Assembly (NCBI GenBank): GCA_019648995.1
Contig: BLXT01004638.1
Location: forward strand, 438,180-460,723
Direction: 5' to 3'
Length of the DNA: 22,544 nucleotides
From: Plakobranchus ocellatus
Taxonomy: Eukaryota > Mollusca > Gastropoda > Plakobranchidae
In this document: one piece after another, positions 9,364-18,708 of the stretch
Layout of the letters: each line of letters starts with the position of its first letter
Position numbering within the stretch: the first letter of the stretch is position 1
The notes under the pieces: model-generated
Seen by the model: only the letters and a program-made list of their open reading frames with translations
Told to the model about the DNA's origin: nothing
The model's database searches: none
Program-made: the position numbers and the translations under genes

Positions 9364-10013
9364 CTATCTTGGTACTCCGATGTTCGAGAGAGGGCTCCCC
9401 AGCCTCGGCGTTTTAACAGGCAACGTTCTGAAAGCCCCGATGGCAATACGAGGGCCCTGATGATGTAAAGGGGCCAGAGCTCTCAGAATGTGGGTTTTTT
9501 TTCTTTTTGCCGAACCGTAGTCCAGCTTGGACCGGAATAGGGTACAGTAAAGCTTAAGCAGGGGGGCTCTATCCGCACCCCAGTCCGTATGGCCCACAAT
9601 GTGTAGTAAATTAAATGCTTTCAAGCATTTGTTTTTTAAATATTGAACATGGTTTGTAAAATTTAGTTTTTGGTAAACAAAAATAACCCCTCAAAATTTG
9701 GCCTCACCCATCACTGGGATTAGCTGGCCGTCCCGATGGGCTCAGTGTAAATTCTTTGTTTAAGGAAATGGACACAGGTGGTCTTCGAAACCGAAAATCT
9801 GAAACCTTTCTCGGGGACCCATTTTTTAACATTATGTATACATATTTGAATGGTGCGGTCAAGATGTTGTAGGTGCTTACCCTCAGCGTAAAATGCATTT
9901 ACATTTTTAGAAACAGAGTTAAAATTATTATTTATTTTTAAGTCAAATAGCATAAGTGATAAAATACTGCCTTTGATAACACCATTTAGTGGTAAGAAGA
10001 AAAAAAACAACAA
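9364..10013 (-). pseudogene. Retrotransposon RT palm and thumb/connection region
   Basis: Two overlapping minus-strand frames. The first (10013-9720) contains GVIKGSILSLMLFDLKINN, the GxxQGSxLSPLLFxLxIN block, then FYAEG where active RTs have YADD, and GFRFSVSKTTCVHF. The second (about 9690-9364) contains GVIF, KLNFTNHVQYLKNKCLKAFN and LLKLYCTLFRSKLDYG, the thumb/connection of I/jockey-type RTs. At least one frameshift and one stop separate them. Loss of the catalytic Asp pair makes this copy non-functional. Confidence 0.85.
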
Positions 10014-10147
10014 CCGTGTTCTCCGCTTAAACTTTCAAATGGCGGTTTTTAAGGAAATTTGAAATGAAAATGGGGAATTTTCCCGTAAAATCGAGGTCCG
10101 AAAGGTCTTTTACAATTCCATACTTCCGTGTAGTATCATAAGCTTTT

Positions 10148-10573
10148 TCAAATCGAAAAAAAAAACCCGCCAAAACTTTTTTTTTTTTCTTTCTGGCGAA
10201 GGCCTTTTATGATAAAGGTGTTCAGCCTAACCAAGTGATCCAATGTGCTTTGGTCCTTCCCAAAACCGCACTGTACCTTTGGCAGCAGGTTTCTGGACTC
10301 AAGCACATGGACCAGTCGGTCATTCACCATCAGCTCCAGGGTCTTGCACAAGCAGCTCGTGAGCGCAATAGGTCTATAGTTGGAGGGATCAGAGGGATTC
10401 GTACCGGGTTTTAGAATTGGAACTACCGAAGCCTCCCTCAAAGATGGAGAGATGTCCCCTGTGGTCCAAATGTAATTGAAAATTTTAAGGAGAATATGCA
10501 GGCAGGATTCAGGAAGGTGCCTCAGGAACTGATACAATGTAGTACACACCATCAGGACGTGCTGCAGACTCAT
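10148..10573 (-). pseudogene. Retrotransposon RT fingers domain
   Basis: A 141-codon open frame. Diagnostic blocks are SLREASVVPILKPGTNPSDP, SNYRPIALTSCLCKTLELMV, NDRLVHVLESRNLLP and VQCGFGKDQSTLDHLVRLNT, which correspond to RT motifs 0-2a (PISLT/CKxxExxI and QxGFRxxxST). The C-terminal 20 or so residues (Lys/Phe-rich) run into A-rich decayed sequence. Upstream, frameshifted reading on the same strand (10960-10600) continues to the endonuclease-RT linker. Confidence 0.9.
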
Positions 10574-10599
10574 TAGATTTATTAATTGATTTTTTAAAA

Positions 10600-11171
10600 T
10601 CCCGTCAGGAGAAAAGGTTTGTTATATGGTTGACCGGTTTGAGGCGAAAAATTCAAACATTTTTTTAAAGGCTTTTGTTTCGTTTCCTGGAATTTATAGA
10701 ATAATTTTTTTTGAGGAGGAGTTTTTTTAAAAAAAAGTTTCGGCCAGATAATCAGCATGATCTTTAGAGTCTAAAATGATCTGGCCGTCTTTTTTAAGTG
10801 GTAAGAAAGGGTAAAATTTGTGGGTTTAATTTTCCTTATTTTCTTCCAAACAGATTTAGAGGAAGTATTGGGGTTTAAAGATGATACATGTGTCTTCTAG
10901 GACTGTTTCTTGGCATTTTTAATTATGACTTTAACCTTGGCTTTTTAGAATTTATTCAATTTTCAATTGAAATGGCCTTAAAAATACTTCCTATGAGCCT
11001 TTCTCCTTTCCCGAAGAGCCTGCCTACATTCCTGCGTAAACCAGGGCACTCCGGTTTTAAATTTCGCCCTTTTATGAAAGGGTATGGACGACTTGGCCGC
11101 ATCGAGCAGCTTTGAAGTATTGAAATTAAAAACTCTTTCACTAATGTCATCCAGTTGTATGCTGTGTTCAT
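10600..11171 (-). pseudogene. Retrotransposon endonuclease-RT linker
   Basis: The frame at 11171-10956 contains FIKGRNLKPECPGLRRNVGRLF and KAISIEN, resembling the FxxPWW/..ECxxALRERRxA linker before the RT in I/jockey-like ORF2. Downstream frames give VKVIIKNAKKQSWK and SVWKKIRKIKG, also typical. Homology stops near 11200, giving the approximate 5' truncation point. Confidence 0.65.
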
Positions 11172-11221
11172 TCTATTTTTCTGGCCATTAAGATTCTTAA
11201 TCTTTAACAGCTGAAATAGAT

Positions 11222-12009
11222 GTACTTAAAAGAAAAATTAAAAAATGGCCTAGTACAATAGAAATGGAATTGGTCTACATCAACGACAAGGTCAACCTTA
11301 CCAACCATCTATAATGTAGAGAAAACCTCAAAATCGAAATTTGATAAATTGAACGTCTCAACATGCAAGTGTTCTAGATGCTACTACCACTAATAACATT
11401 TGACTCTTTGATCATGCTTAATTCAAAATCATAGTCAGATAAGATAAAAATTTGATGAATTTTTACCGCCATAGAAATAAAATCAATAACAAATTTTCCT
11501 CGCTCGCATCTGAATTCTGATGACGGTTATTAAAGCATATAGGCGAAATCTTTTATTAGCAATTTCCTTCAATTCTGTAATAATGTCAGAATATGACGTG
11601 CATTAATAAAAGGACAATAGAAATGTTTATAAAACTTAGGGAAACTGCATAATAGAAAATATCTTGTTTCTCAGAGAACACCTGGTAACAAGACATAGTT
11701 TATTTTGTGGGACAACATTTGTGATTTCTTAACATTCTTGTGCATAAATTCTTCATGGTCATTATGTCAAACCAACTCTGCGTTCTTTAATCTTTGCCCT
11801 TATCTCATCTTATCATTTATAGTTACATGTACTACTACTAATGCCAAGATCAATTTGAATCTTTGCCAGTTTTAACCCAAATTTATAAATGGAATTTCTC
11901 CATTCAACCTCAACTACTGGCTATATCAAGTGGCCGGATTACAACTACATGTACAAATTTGAGTTGTCGAACATAAAACACTTGAGGAGGACAAAATCTT
12001 GTAACCACT
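11222..12009 (+). repeat. Large direct duplication, copy A
   Basis: Near-identical to 12400-13107 from GTACTTAAAAG to GTAACCACT, with scattered substitutions. It also has about 72 bp (11709-11781) missing from copy B and a few-base indel near 11515. No coding content is recognised. A 96-codon minus-strand frame seen in copy B is broken by indels in copy A, so it is probably not a gene. Either a real segmental duplication or two haplotypes assembled in tandem around the gap. Confidence 0.95.
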
Positions 12010-12023
12010 GAAAATACTATATA

Positions 12024-12062
12024 TTTTTGCTACTTGTTCTAAGCCAACGCCTGTTTCTGTTA
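12024..12062 (+). pseudogene. 39-bp fragment matching the CGGBP1-like ORF
   Basis: TTTTTGCTACTTGT...AAGCCAA.GCCTGTTTCTGTTA matches 13527-13565 with two substitutions. It abuts the left edge of the gap and follows copy A directly. In copy B, 420 bp (13108-13526) separate the duplicated unit from this sequence. Copy A therefore carries a deletion, or its left part is misassembled. Confidence 0.8.
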
Positions 12063-12375
12063 NNNNNNNNNNNNNNNNNNNNNNNNNNNNNNNNNNNNNN
12101 NNNNNNNNNNNNNNNNNNNNNNNNNNNNNNNNNNNNNNNNNNNNNNNNNNNNNNNNNNNNNNNNNNNNNNNNNNNNNNNNNNNNNNNNNNNNNNNNNNNN
12201 NNNNNNNNNNNNNNNNNNNNNNNNNNNNNNNNNNNNNNNNNNNNNNNNNNNNNNNNNNNNNNNNNNNNNNNNNNNNNNNNNNNNNNNNNNNNNNNNNNNN
12301 NNNNNNNNNNNNNNNNNNNNNNNNNNNNNNNNNNNNNNNNNNNNNNNNNNNNNNNNNNNNNNNNNNNNNNNNNNN
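12063..12375. other. Assembly gap (313 N)
   Basis: Run of N. The sequence resumes with CCTGTTTCTTTTCGG, partly resembling the left edge (GCCTGTTTCTGTTA), then enters copy B at 12400. All open frames through the N run are meaningless. Confidence 1.
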
Positions 12376-12399
12376 CCTGTTTCTTTTCGGACATCCCTC

Positions 12400-13107
12400 G
12401 TACTTAAAAGAAAAATTAAAAAATGGCCTAGTACAATAGAAATGAAATTGGTCTACATCAACGACAAGGTCAACCTTACCAACCATCTATAATGTAGAGA
12501 AAACCTCAAAATCGAAATTTGATAAATTGAACGTCTCAACATGCAAGTGTTCAAGATGCTACTACCACTAATAACATTTGACTCTTTGATCATGCTTAAT
12601 TCAAAATCATAGTCAGATAAGATACAAATTTGATGAATTTTTACCGCCATAGAAATAAAATAAATAACAAATTTTCCTCGCTTGCCTCTGATGACGTTTA
12701 TTAAAGCATATAGGTGAAATCTTTTATTAGCAATTTCCTTCACTTCTGTAATAATATCAGAATATGACGTGCATTAATAAAAGGACAATAAAAATGTTTA
12801 TAAAACTTAGGGAAACTGCATAATAGAAAATGTCTTGTTTCTCAGAGAACACCTGGTAACAAGACATAGTTTATTTTGTGTTCTTTAATCTCTGCCCTTA
12901 TCTCATCTTATCATTTATATTTACATGTACTACTACTAATGCCAAGATCAATTTGAATCTTTGCCAGTGTTAACCCAAATTTATAAATGGAATTCCTCCA
13001 TTCAACCTCAACTACTGCCTATATCAAGTGGCCGGATTACAAGTACATGTACAAATTTGAGTTGTCGAACATAAAACAATTGAGGAGGACAAAATCTTGT
13101 AACCACT
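12400..13107 (+). repeat. Large direct duplication, copy B
   Basis: Second copy of 11222-12009, same orientation, lacking the 72-bp block. It is followed by 185 bp of unassigned sequence and then by the left inverted repeat of the CGGBP1-like element. Confidence 0.95.
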
Positions 13108-13417
13108 AAAATGTTCCTCATATGAAAATCTTTTTCCCCCAACATGCTCAACTCAATGGAAAAAGAGAGATCGACAGTATTATTAATATATTTCTTTTAT
13201 TGCCATACTAGGTGAATAAACAGACAAAGATATTGCAGATCACTTAAAAATCACATCTTACACATCTCACTGTATCGTCTGCATCAAGTTAACTGGCATG
13301 GCGGTTTTTTGCAATCTTTGCGGCAGCAAAGCGATCGCAAAATAAGGCAAAATTTCCTGTTTTGCATTGCTATCGCAAAATTTGCTGATTTTTGCATTTT
13401 TTTTGCAAAGTTTGGTG

Positions 13418-13927
13418 ATGTTCCAAAAAGAAAGAGAGATAAAAAAATTAAACCTGTGGTCACTAAAAAATAAATTCAACCGTTTTGTCGAGTTCCCAAT
13501 TTCAGAAAATTTACTGGAGTGGTTTCTTTTTGCTACTTGTGCTAAGCCAATGCCTGTTTCTGTTAAACTTCAAACTCGTAGCTTTGGGGTAAACAGGAAT
13601 AAAGACATCTTCGATTTGACATTAGGCCTAGAGAATTTAGAATCTACCGTGAAGAAAATGAACACGTTTGTAGTCAAAGAGAGAGACCCAAAGACAAATG
13701 AAATATTCAAGTGTGGCACGAAGAAGGTGGTGATGGAACGGCATGCACAATTTCCTGAAGAAACGCATGTATCGGGGTGAAAACTGTTTTGCGTTACTTG
13801 CAATTTAGATCTTGACCAAACGAGGAAGTCAAGTGTGTCTTCGCATTTGGGCTCTGGAAAGCATAAATTGAAAGGGAACTGGCCAAAAAATCAAGCTATC
13901 CTGCAAAAAAAAAAATTTTTGTTTTAA
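13418..13927 (+). pseudogene. CGGBP1-like zinc-finger protein, one in-frame stop
   Basis: From ATG 13418 the frame is open to TGA 13778-13780, then continues without shift to TAA 13925. Across the TGA the reading is ...EETHVSG, stop, KLFCVTCNLDLDQTRKSSVS then SHLGSGKHKLKGNW. The KLFCxxCN...RKSxxSxHLxSxxHxxK pattern matches the BED/C2H2-like finger of CGGBP1 and related hAT-derived proteins (Cys-x2-Cys, His, His), known to bind DNA. The stop sits where a Gly is usual (G-G-KLFC), so a GGA to TGA change is the simplest lesion. The preceding 120 residues (NKFNRFVEFPISEN ... KKVVMERHAQFPEE) are not recognised. After the finger an 11-A run precedes the terminator, so the C-terminal part may be lost by a slip. 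An upstream ATG at 13367 lies in the subterminal repeats and is less likely. Confidence 0.7.
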
Positions 13928-14142
13928 CATCAGTCTTTAAGCAGTGTTCCCTCAACCATTGCCAGCCAAGATAATTAGATCTAGTTAGATTCTTGGTCTA
14001 AACCTTAAGTAAAATCCTAAAGGGAAGAAATGGTGATAGCTCCAGACTAAATGTCTAGACAGGGCTACAGCCAAAAGGGTTTCTTTTTTTTTTTTGGAGG
14101 ACTTCCATGTTGATGGACTTACCATTGAATTTTATTTCTAAA

Positions 14143-14600
14143 GCGGGGCGCTTCAGTGGTCTTATGATATGGTGCTCGCTACTGTTTGAGCAAACCGAGT
14201 TCGATCCCCATCGGTGGGGGATTATTTGCACAGCCTAGCCGACCCCAGACGAAGGGGTTAGACTATTAGAGATTTACTCTCGGCACTTTGGAATTTGAGA
14301 GTATTCATTAAGTCTGATACCGCCACCAGATTGGTGGGGGAACGCAATCTTCTGTAAAGAGTCACTAACGCAGTCAGTCCCTAGTTTAATAGGTTGACTC
14401 CACCCGAGTTATAATATAGACGGTCATGGTGCCTCCTCCAAACAAGTTGTGTGGCACTCCTGGATTGGTGCCGACGTTACATCCAAAACCTGAGTCTAGC
14501 TGCTTTGAAGTCCTCACCTACAGAGGCCATCAACATAGAGCATTTTTTGGGACTCTGCCTTTGAGGCAGACTCGTTTTCTTTAATACAACGACTTTGTTG
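14143..14600 (+). mobile_element. tRNA-derived SINE
   Basis: Begins GCGGGGCGCTTCAGTGGT, with an A box at 14150-14160 and a B box GAGTTCGATCC at 14197-14207, 47 bp apart, the layout of an internal Pol III promoter. The tRNA-like head (14143-14217) is followed by a body of about 330 bp that is less AT-rich than its flanks, including a hairpin TCTGCCT-TTG-AGGCAGA (14554-14570). The 3' end is uncertain, near 14600; no clear tail repeat or target duplication is seen. It is nested inside the CGGBP1-like element. Confidence 0.8.
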
Positions 14601-14860
14601 GAAATGATTTTTTTAAATAATTTTTTTTCTTTTTGCCTCTTTTTTCAATAAATGCTATTTTTTCAACTAATCCTATTTTATTTCACCATTTAGTCAATCT
14701 ATGTTCAATATCACTTCACACTTCTCTTTTATAAATCTGTTGTTCATTTTTTATTGAAAAAAATCGCAAAATTCGTGCAAAATTTTTGCACATTTTGCCA
14801 TTTTTTACTTGCAAAATTTGGGACTTTTTTTTTTGCCAAAAAACGCCATGCCAGAGTTAA

Positions 14861-16325
14861 ACATTTTCACAAGTACTGTTTGGCAACAAAGACCTTATCT
14901 TGCTTATACTTTTTAATAGGACAAGAAATTACAAAGTTGAATCCAGTAGGTTCTTTTCCACCACTGATGTTTGTAAAATCGATTACCAGATTAATAAACT
15001 GTAAACAATTTCCCTCCTTGATGTAAATTCAAAAATAGCACCTCATGAAACAAACAAACTTTACACAACTACACAAATTTCTAGCTCCTAGGTCACAAAT
15101 CACCAATGTTTACTTTTAAGAGTAACGAGTACAGAGTTCTCCTTTTGCTGAACAGTGGTATTGACCGCTATGGGTTGAAATGTTGAATTCATCTTTTTCT
15201 TACAACACCCTGACTTAAAAAATCTTGTATTTTGGCCAGATGCATTTGGGTTATCATGTTATGGTCCAAAGAAATTACCCCCCCCCCCTTCCTATCATGC
15301 AGAAAGAATGAAAATACCCTTCATAAAGGTAGAACTTTAGACTTGGCACCTCTTCTTTACCCGAGTACTACACTTTTCTTTACTCAGTGATCAAGTGACT
15401 CAGTTAAACATATTTGGACCTGGTTGAAAAATTTTTTTAGGACTACATGATAATGAAGTAAGGGCACAGAAGAGAGCAAATATTTGTGGTGTGCATGTTA
15501 TAGTAATTGTGCACTTACACAACGGTTCCAAAGTACTAGTAAAACCCATCAGTACCTTTCATGATAAATTTCTTTTAACCCTGAGTAAAAAAGTTTAATA
15601 ATACTAAAACACAGTGCAATAATCAAGTGTATGCCCCAATAGAAAACAAGTTTATTTAAGCAAAGGTAAGAGCTGTTTAGGTTTTATCATCATTGATAAA
15701 ATTAGCAATATATGGCTAAAAAAATAAAGAAATAAAAGGAGCGGGATATTTCTCAAAAGTATGCTTTATTAAAAAGGATCCACTGTACATAGCCCAAGGG
15801 CATGAATACATGAGACGATGAAGGAGAATGAGAGTGACAGTACAATTTTGCACCAGGCTTTGTTCCAGCTACAGCTAGCATTATCTGTAAGGCATAATAT
15901 GGCACAAAACTACATGAAAAACTTAAAATAAGTTAAAATGATGAAATCAGAGGAAAAAGCCAGAAAAAAGGAACTCAAGAGGGGAATACCTGTTTAACAT
16001 TCATGAATGCATAATGATAAAATAAAATATTAACAGAATATACATCACAGCCATAAATTTAGATTACACTAATGTCAATAATACTATCATTATAATTATA
16101 TTTTTATTTGCTATGGAAAAAGTTTATATTGATTACTTAACACTCTCAAGTGAACACTATACATAGCCTAACCACATACAAAGGTCCTTTGTAATCAATC
16201 ACCTGACGATGATGTAAAGCAAAATACTTAAAAATGGATGGATATAGATATCAACATTTTTTTGCTCATGCATAAACTTTTAGAAAGAATAAAAAAAAAA
16301 ATCCAACTCTTTTTTGATATATCTA
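14861..16325. other. No recognisable gene
   Basis: AT-rich. A C10 homopolymer lies near 15280. Around 15768-15900 a minus-strand AATAAA with more mixed composition could be a host 3' UTR or repeat tail, but no coding sequence joins it. A 90-codon ORF at 14754-15026 starts in the subterminal repeats of the preceding element and is not credible. Confidence 0.5.
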
Positions 16326-16850
16326 GATTGATTGATTTATTGTTGATATAACCAGTCCATCCTTTATCAGTGATCTCAGGGTTTCTATTCATTCATTTTC
16401 TCTCACATCCATTTATCTATCAGTCCTTGAAGCAAATCACAGTCTCAGAAGTCAGATTAAAATCTGTTAAAATTGTGGGTGAGTATATGAAAAGCTTTGC
16501 AATGAAACTATACAAAGCCTCAGATGCTTATATAGACACCAAGTTCCTTTAAGTATCCCAATATCAAGAGAAAGAATGACTTCTCAGAAAAGTTGGAAGA
16601 TGACAGTTGGATTGTAAATGTAGTATTTAATTCTGGTGACTTGAAAGTTGTAGCATGCAAGTAAAATATGCCAGGCAGTGTAGAGGCTGAAACAAGCATA
16701 GCAAAAAGGCTGTCCCTCATTTTTTAGAATGTAATTCTGGGTAAGCCATGTGTGGCTTGCCTGAAGCCTTCACATCACTGTCTCCCTTTTCTTAATTACT
16801 TATTCGCTTCTTCTGCTAAGGTCTTAACCCAATTCTTGCCAAAGTCTATA
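16326..16850 (-). mobile_element. 3' relic of the same RT/RNase H retrotransposon family
   Basis: Starts with (GATT)3 (16326-16337) and then follows the 8323-8520 UTR in order: GTGATCT-GGGTTTCT-TTCATTCA, CATCCAT/TCCATCA, AAGCAAAT, AAATCTRTTAAAA and GAGTATA. After about 200 bp of unmatched sequence, 16776-16845 resembles the end of the RNase H region (TGTCTCCC-TTTTC, CTTCTTCTGCT, CCCAATT-CTTGCCAAA). It is older and more diverged than the copy at 8323-11200 and has the same orientation. Confidence 0.7.
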
Positions 16851-17067
16851 GTATAGTAACATATGTCACTGAGGAGTGATTGCCATCTTTATCATGCAAT
16901 AGCTGACAATACAAACACCTTATTTCTGTGCAGGAATGTACAAAACAAAACAAAATTCAAATGACTACAAGTACAAACAAACCAAAGCAACACAATGCAT
17001 TCTGATGATAAAATTTATAATAGATCTTCACTTAAATTATACCAAACGTATATATCTTCTGTGGAAA

Positions 17068-17371
17068 GATAAAGTACCAACAACAGAGATAAAAAAAAAG
17101 ACCCAGGTGATCAATGTAGTCGAATACATTCAAAGACATAAATGGAGGTGGGCAGGACATATTACCAGAGGAAAAGACAGTAGATTGACAAAAAAGATGC
17201 CCAGGGCGGCAACCAAGTTCAGGAGGAAGAGTCAGGGGCAGACCAAGATGGATGGATGACATCAGGAAAGCAGCAGGTCCAGAATGGCAGAGGACATCAC
17301 AAGATCCAAGAAAATGGAGGACATCTACAGAAAGCTACATCCTGCAGTGGATGGACAAAGCCTTTAATTAA
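17068..17371 (+). pseudogene. RTE-type reverse transcriptase C-terminus
   Basis: In one frame: DKVPTTEIKKKTQV...VEYIQRHKWRWAGHITR, the conserved block following the RT thumb in RTE-clade and related elements. Near 17230-17242 the frame shifts by one base and continues GRPRWMDDIRKAAGPEWQR then TSQDPRKWRTSTESYILQW to TAA at 17369-17371. The motif series KWRWAGH, GRP-RW-DD and W-..YI-QW is diagnostic. Homology begins only about 17040-17070, so the copy is strongly 5'-truncated, as is usual for these elements. The sequence after 17371 is probably its short 3' UTR; the element end is not resolved. Confidence 0.85.
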
Positions 17372-17954
17372 TCAAGTATGGATCATTCTTCTCATTTTTG
17401 GCTGCCAGATCCACGAGGCCTTAGAAAACGTCAATGTTCTTGCACCATGAATGCCAAGTGCCACAGGGGCCTCCATAGAGTATGTATGGCACAGCATCGT
17501 TGTTAGCGAGCCAGGCAACGATAAAATGTAAGTAAAAATATGAAACTCCAGCTCACTGATTGTAAACTTGATTCCAAAGATAGAAAAAAAAGCGGTTGGT
17601 GCTTTTTTTAGATATGCAAAGTAGCTAATTAGCGTATTTAAATCAAATCATATTATCGTTTACTTAATGATAAAGTTCATCAAATAACATTTTCAAAAAT
17701 GTATGGTTATATGGGTCTAAAATGAAGCCAAATAATTATCATGAATTTTTAAATATCTGATGTCAATTTCTTAAAAAACAGGCTCCGTATTTTTTACCAA
17801 TATAGGCCAAAGGGGTCCATGCTAAGAGGGTTAATGTAGTGTGCCGCCTGATACATCTACTGTAAGCTGCTGCTGGGTTCAGTAAATAATTAAAATATAC
17901 AATGCAATGAAACAGGTATAGATGTTCGGCGGATTCTTATTCTGTTTCTAGGGC
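17372..17954. other. Unassigned stretch between two element relics
   Basis: Probable RTE 3' UTR at its start. A GAGGGTTAA at 17826-17834 resembles the outer edge of a piggyBac right terminus but is not paired with any left end I can find. No gene recognised. Confidence 0.4.
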
Positions 17955-18113
17955 AGTATTTTTGTTGGAAATTCATCAGGAGTGAGCAATAAAAATCTTT
18001 TTGAGAGCTTTTTGGATGTAAATGATTCAGATGATGATTTTTCTTTGCCACATGAAGACTTAGACAGTTTGGATTCAGACTCAGAAGATGTAAATAGATC
18101 TAGCATACCTGCC
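17955..18113 (+). pseudogene. Acidic N-terminal exon of a decayed piggyBac transposase
   Basis: Open frame with no start Met reading NLFESFLDVNDSDDDFSLPH then EDLDSLDSDSED, ending at TAG 18114. It is strongly acidic, like the N-termini of PGBD-type transposases, and its end SLDSDSED resembles the exon-1 end of the intact copy (DLDSDAE). GTAAAT follows at 18090, a plausible splice donor in nearly the same place. A pyrimidine-rich TTCTGTTTCTAG precedes it (to 17951). Identification rests on composition and on the clear piggyBac sequence 600 bp downstream. Confidence 0.5.
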
Positions 18114-18708
18114 TAGTTGGGTTTTACAATTTAGTAATCCAAATGATCAAAATTAGTTATTTAGACTTAAAATTAATAATGGCAAATACAACTACATGTA
18201 CTTAGAAGACACCAAAAACTTTGAGGTGCTAACAAGGTTAATCAGCCAGTGAAAATAGGACAAAGAAAGTCTTCACTAGGCCTAGGCTAATTTCCACAAG
18301 CTTTCAGGTAAGCCTGGGGCAGTGTGCAGGCCAACATTATATAGATAATTTGTTTTTAGAACCTGCATTTGGACATTATCATTTCGGACCTCTTTGGAGC
18401 ACTCCTTCCCTGCATAAAATTACGGGTCAAGAAAACTTAGGAAACATCAAAATCAATTCCACACGCCACCATGTTCATTTACATGTATCTAACATGAATG
18501 AAAAAAGTAGGCCTGTATTATTTTATTCGCCATGATGTATTCTTTTCAATGAACAGCACTGCATTCTTCCATGGCAATTTTAAATGATTATAAAAAAAAA
18601 AAAAAAGAAAAAAGACAAAAATTAACCCATCACAAATTTTGTAATGAATGGAACATTTCTGTGTTTTCATAATTTGATCGATTTTTCGTAATTATTGGCA
18701 ATACTAGG

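Larger units (their letters stand above)
8323..11200 (-). mobile_element. 5'-truncated non-LTR retrotransposon (RT + RNase H), decayed
   Basis: Reading the minus strand from about 11200 down, the order is: endonuclease-RT linker, RT fingers/palm, RT catalytic region, RT thumb/connection, RNase H, RNase H C-terminal segment, then a 3' UTR of about 200 bp ending in (AATC)4 (plus-strand GATT repeats, 8323-8338). An RT plus RNase H in one ORF and a short-repeat tail instead of poly(A) suggest an I-group element (I/Nimb-like); the clade is inference. No apurinic endonuclease domain is seen upstream, so the copy is 5'-truncated near 11200. Many frameshifts, stops and a mutated catalytic box show it is dead. 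A relic of the same family is at 16326-16850. Confidence 0.9.
13293..14854. mobile_element. TIR element carrying a CGGBP1-like ORF
   Basis: CTGGCATGGCG at 13293-13303 is exactly inverted at 14844-14854. Similarity continues inward (GTTTTTTGC on the left, GTTTTTTGGC on the right), and both ends are filled with TTTTGC / GCAAAAT subterminal repeats. The hexamer AGTTAA flanks the element on both sides (13287-13292 and 14855-14860), a candidate target-site duplication; it includes TTAA. The interior holds a broken zinc-finger ORF (13418-13927) and a nested SINE (14143-14600). CGGBP1 is regarded as hAT-derived, but hAT elements normally duplicate 8 bp, so the superfamily is unsettled. No DDE domain is present; the element is non-autonomous or internally deleted. 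Confidence 0.75.

Noticed and set aside
11926-12486. Long ORFs on both strands
   Set aside because: They exist only because the 313-N gap has no stop codons.
12453-12743. 96-codon minus ORF in duplication copy B
   Set aside because: Broken by indels that are not multiples of three in copy A, so not conserved as protein.
16824-17834. TTAACCC ... GGGTTAA pair suggesting a 1-kb piggyBac MITE
   Set aside because: The left TTAACCC lies within sequence that aligns to the RNase H end of the retrotransposon relic, and the inner sequences of the two ends do not match as inverted repeats.
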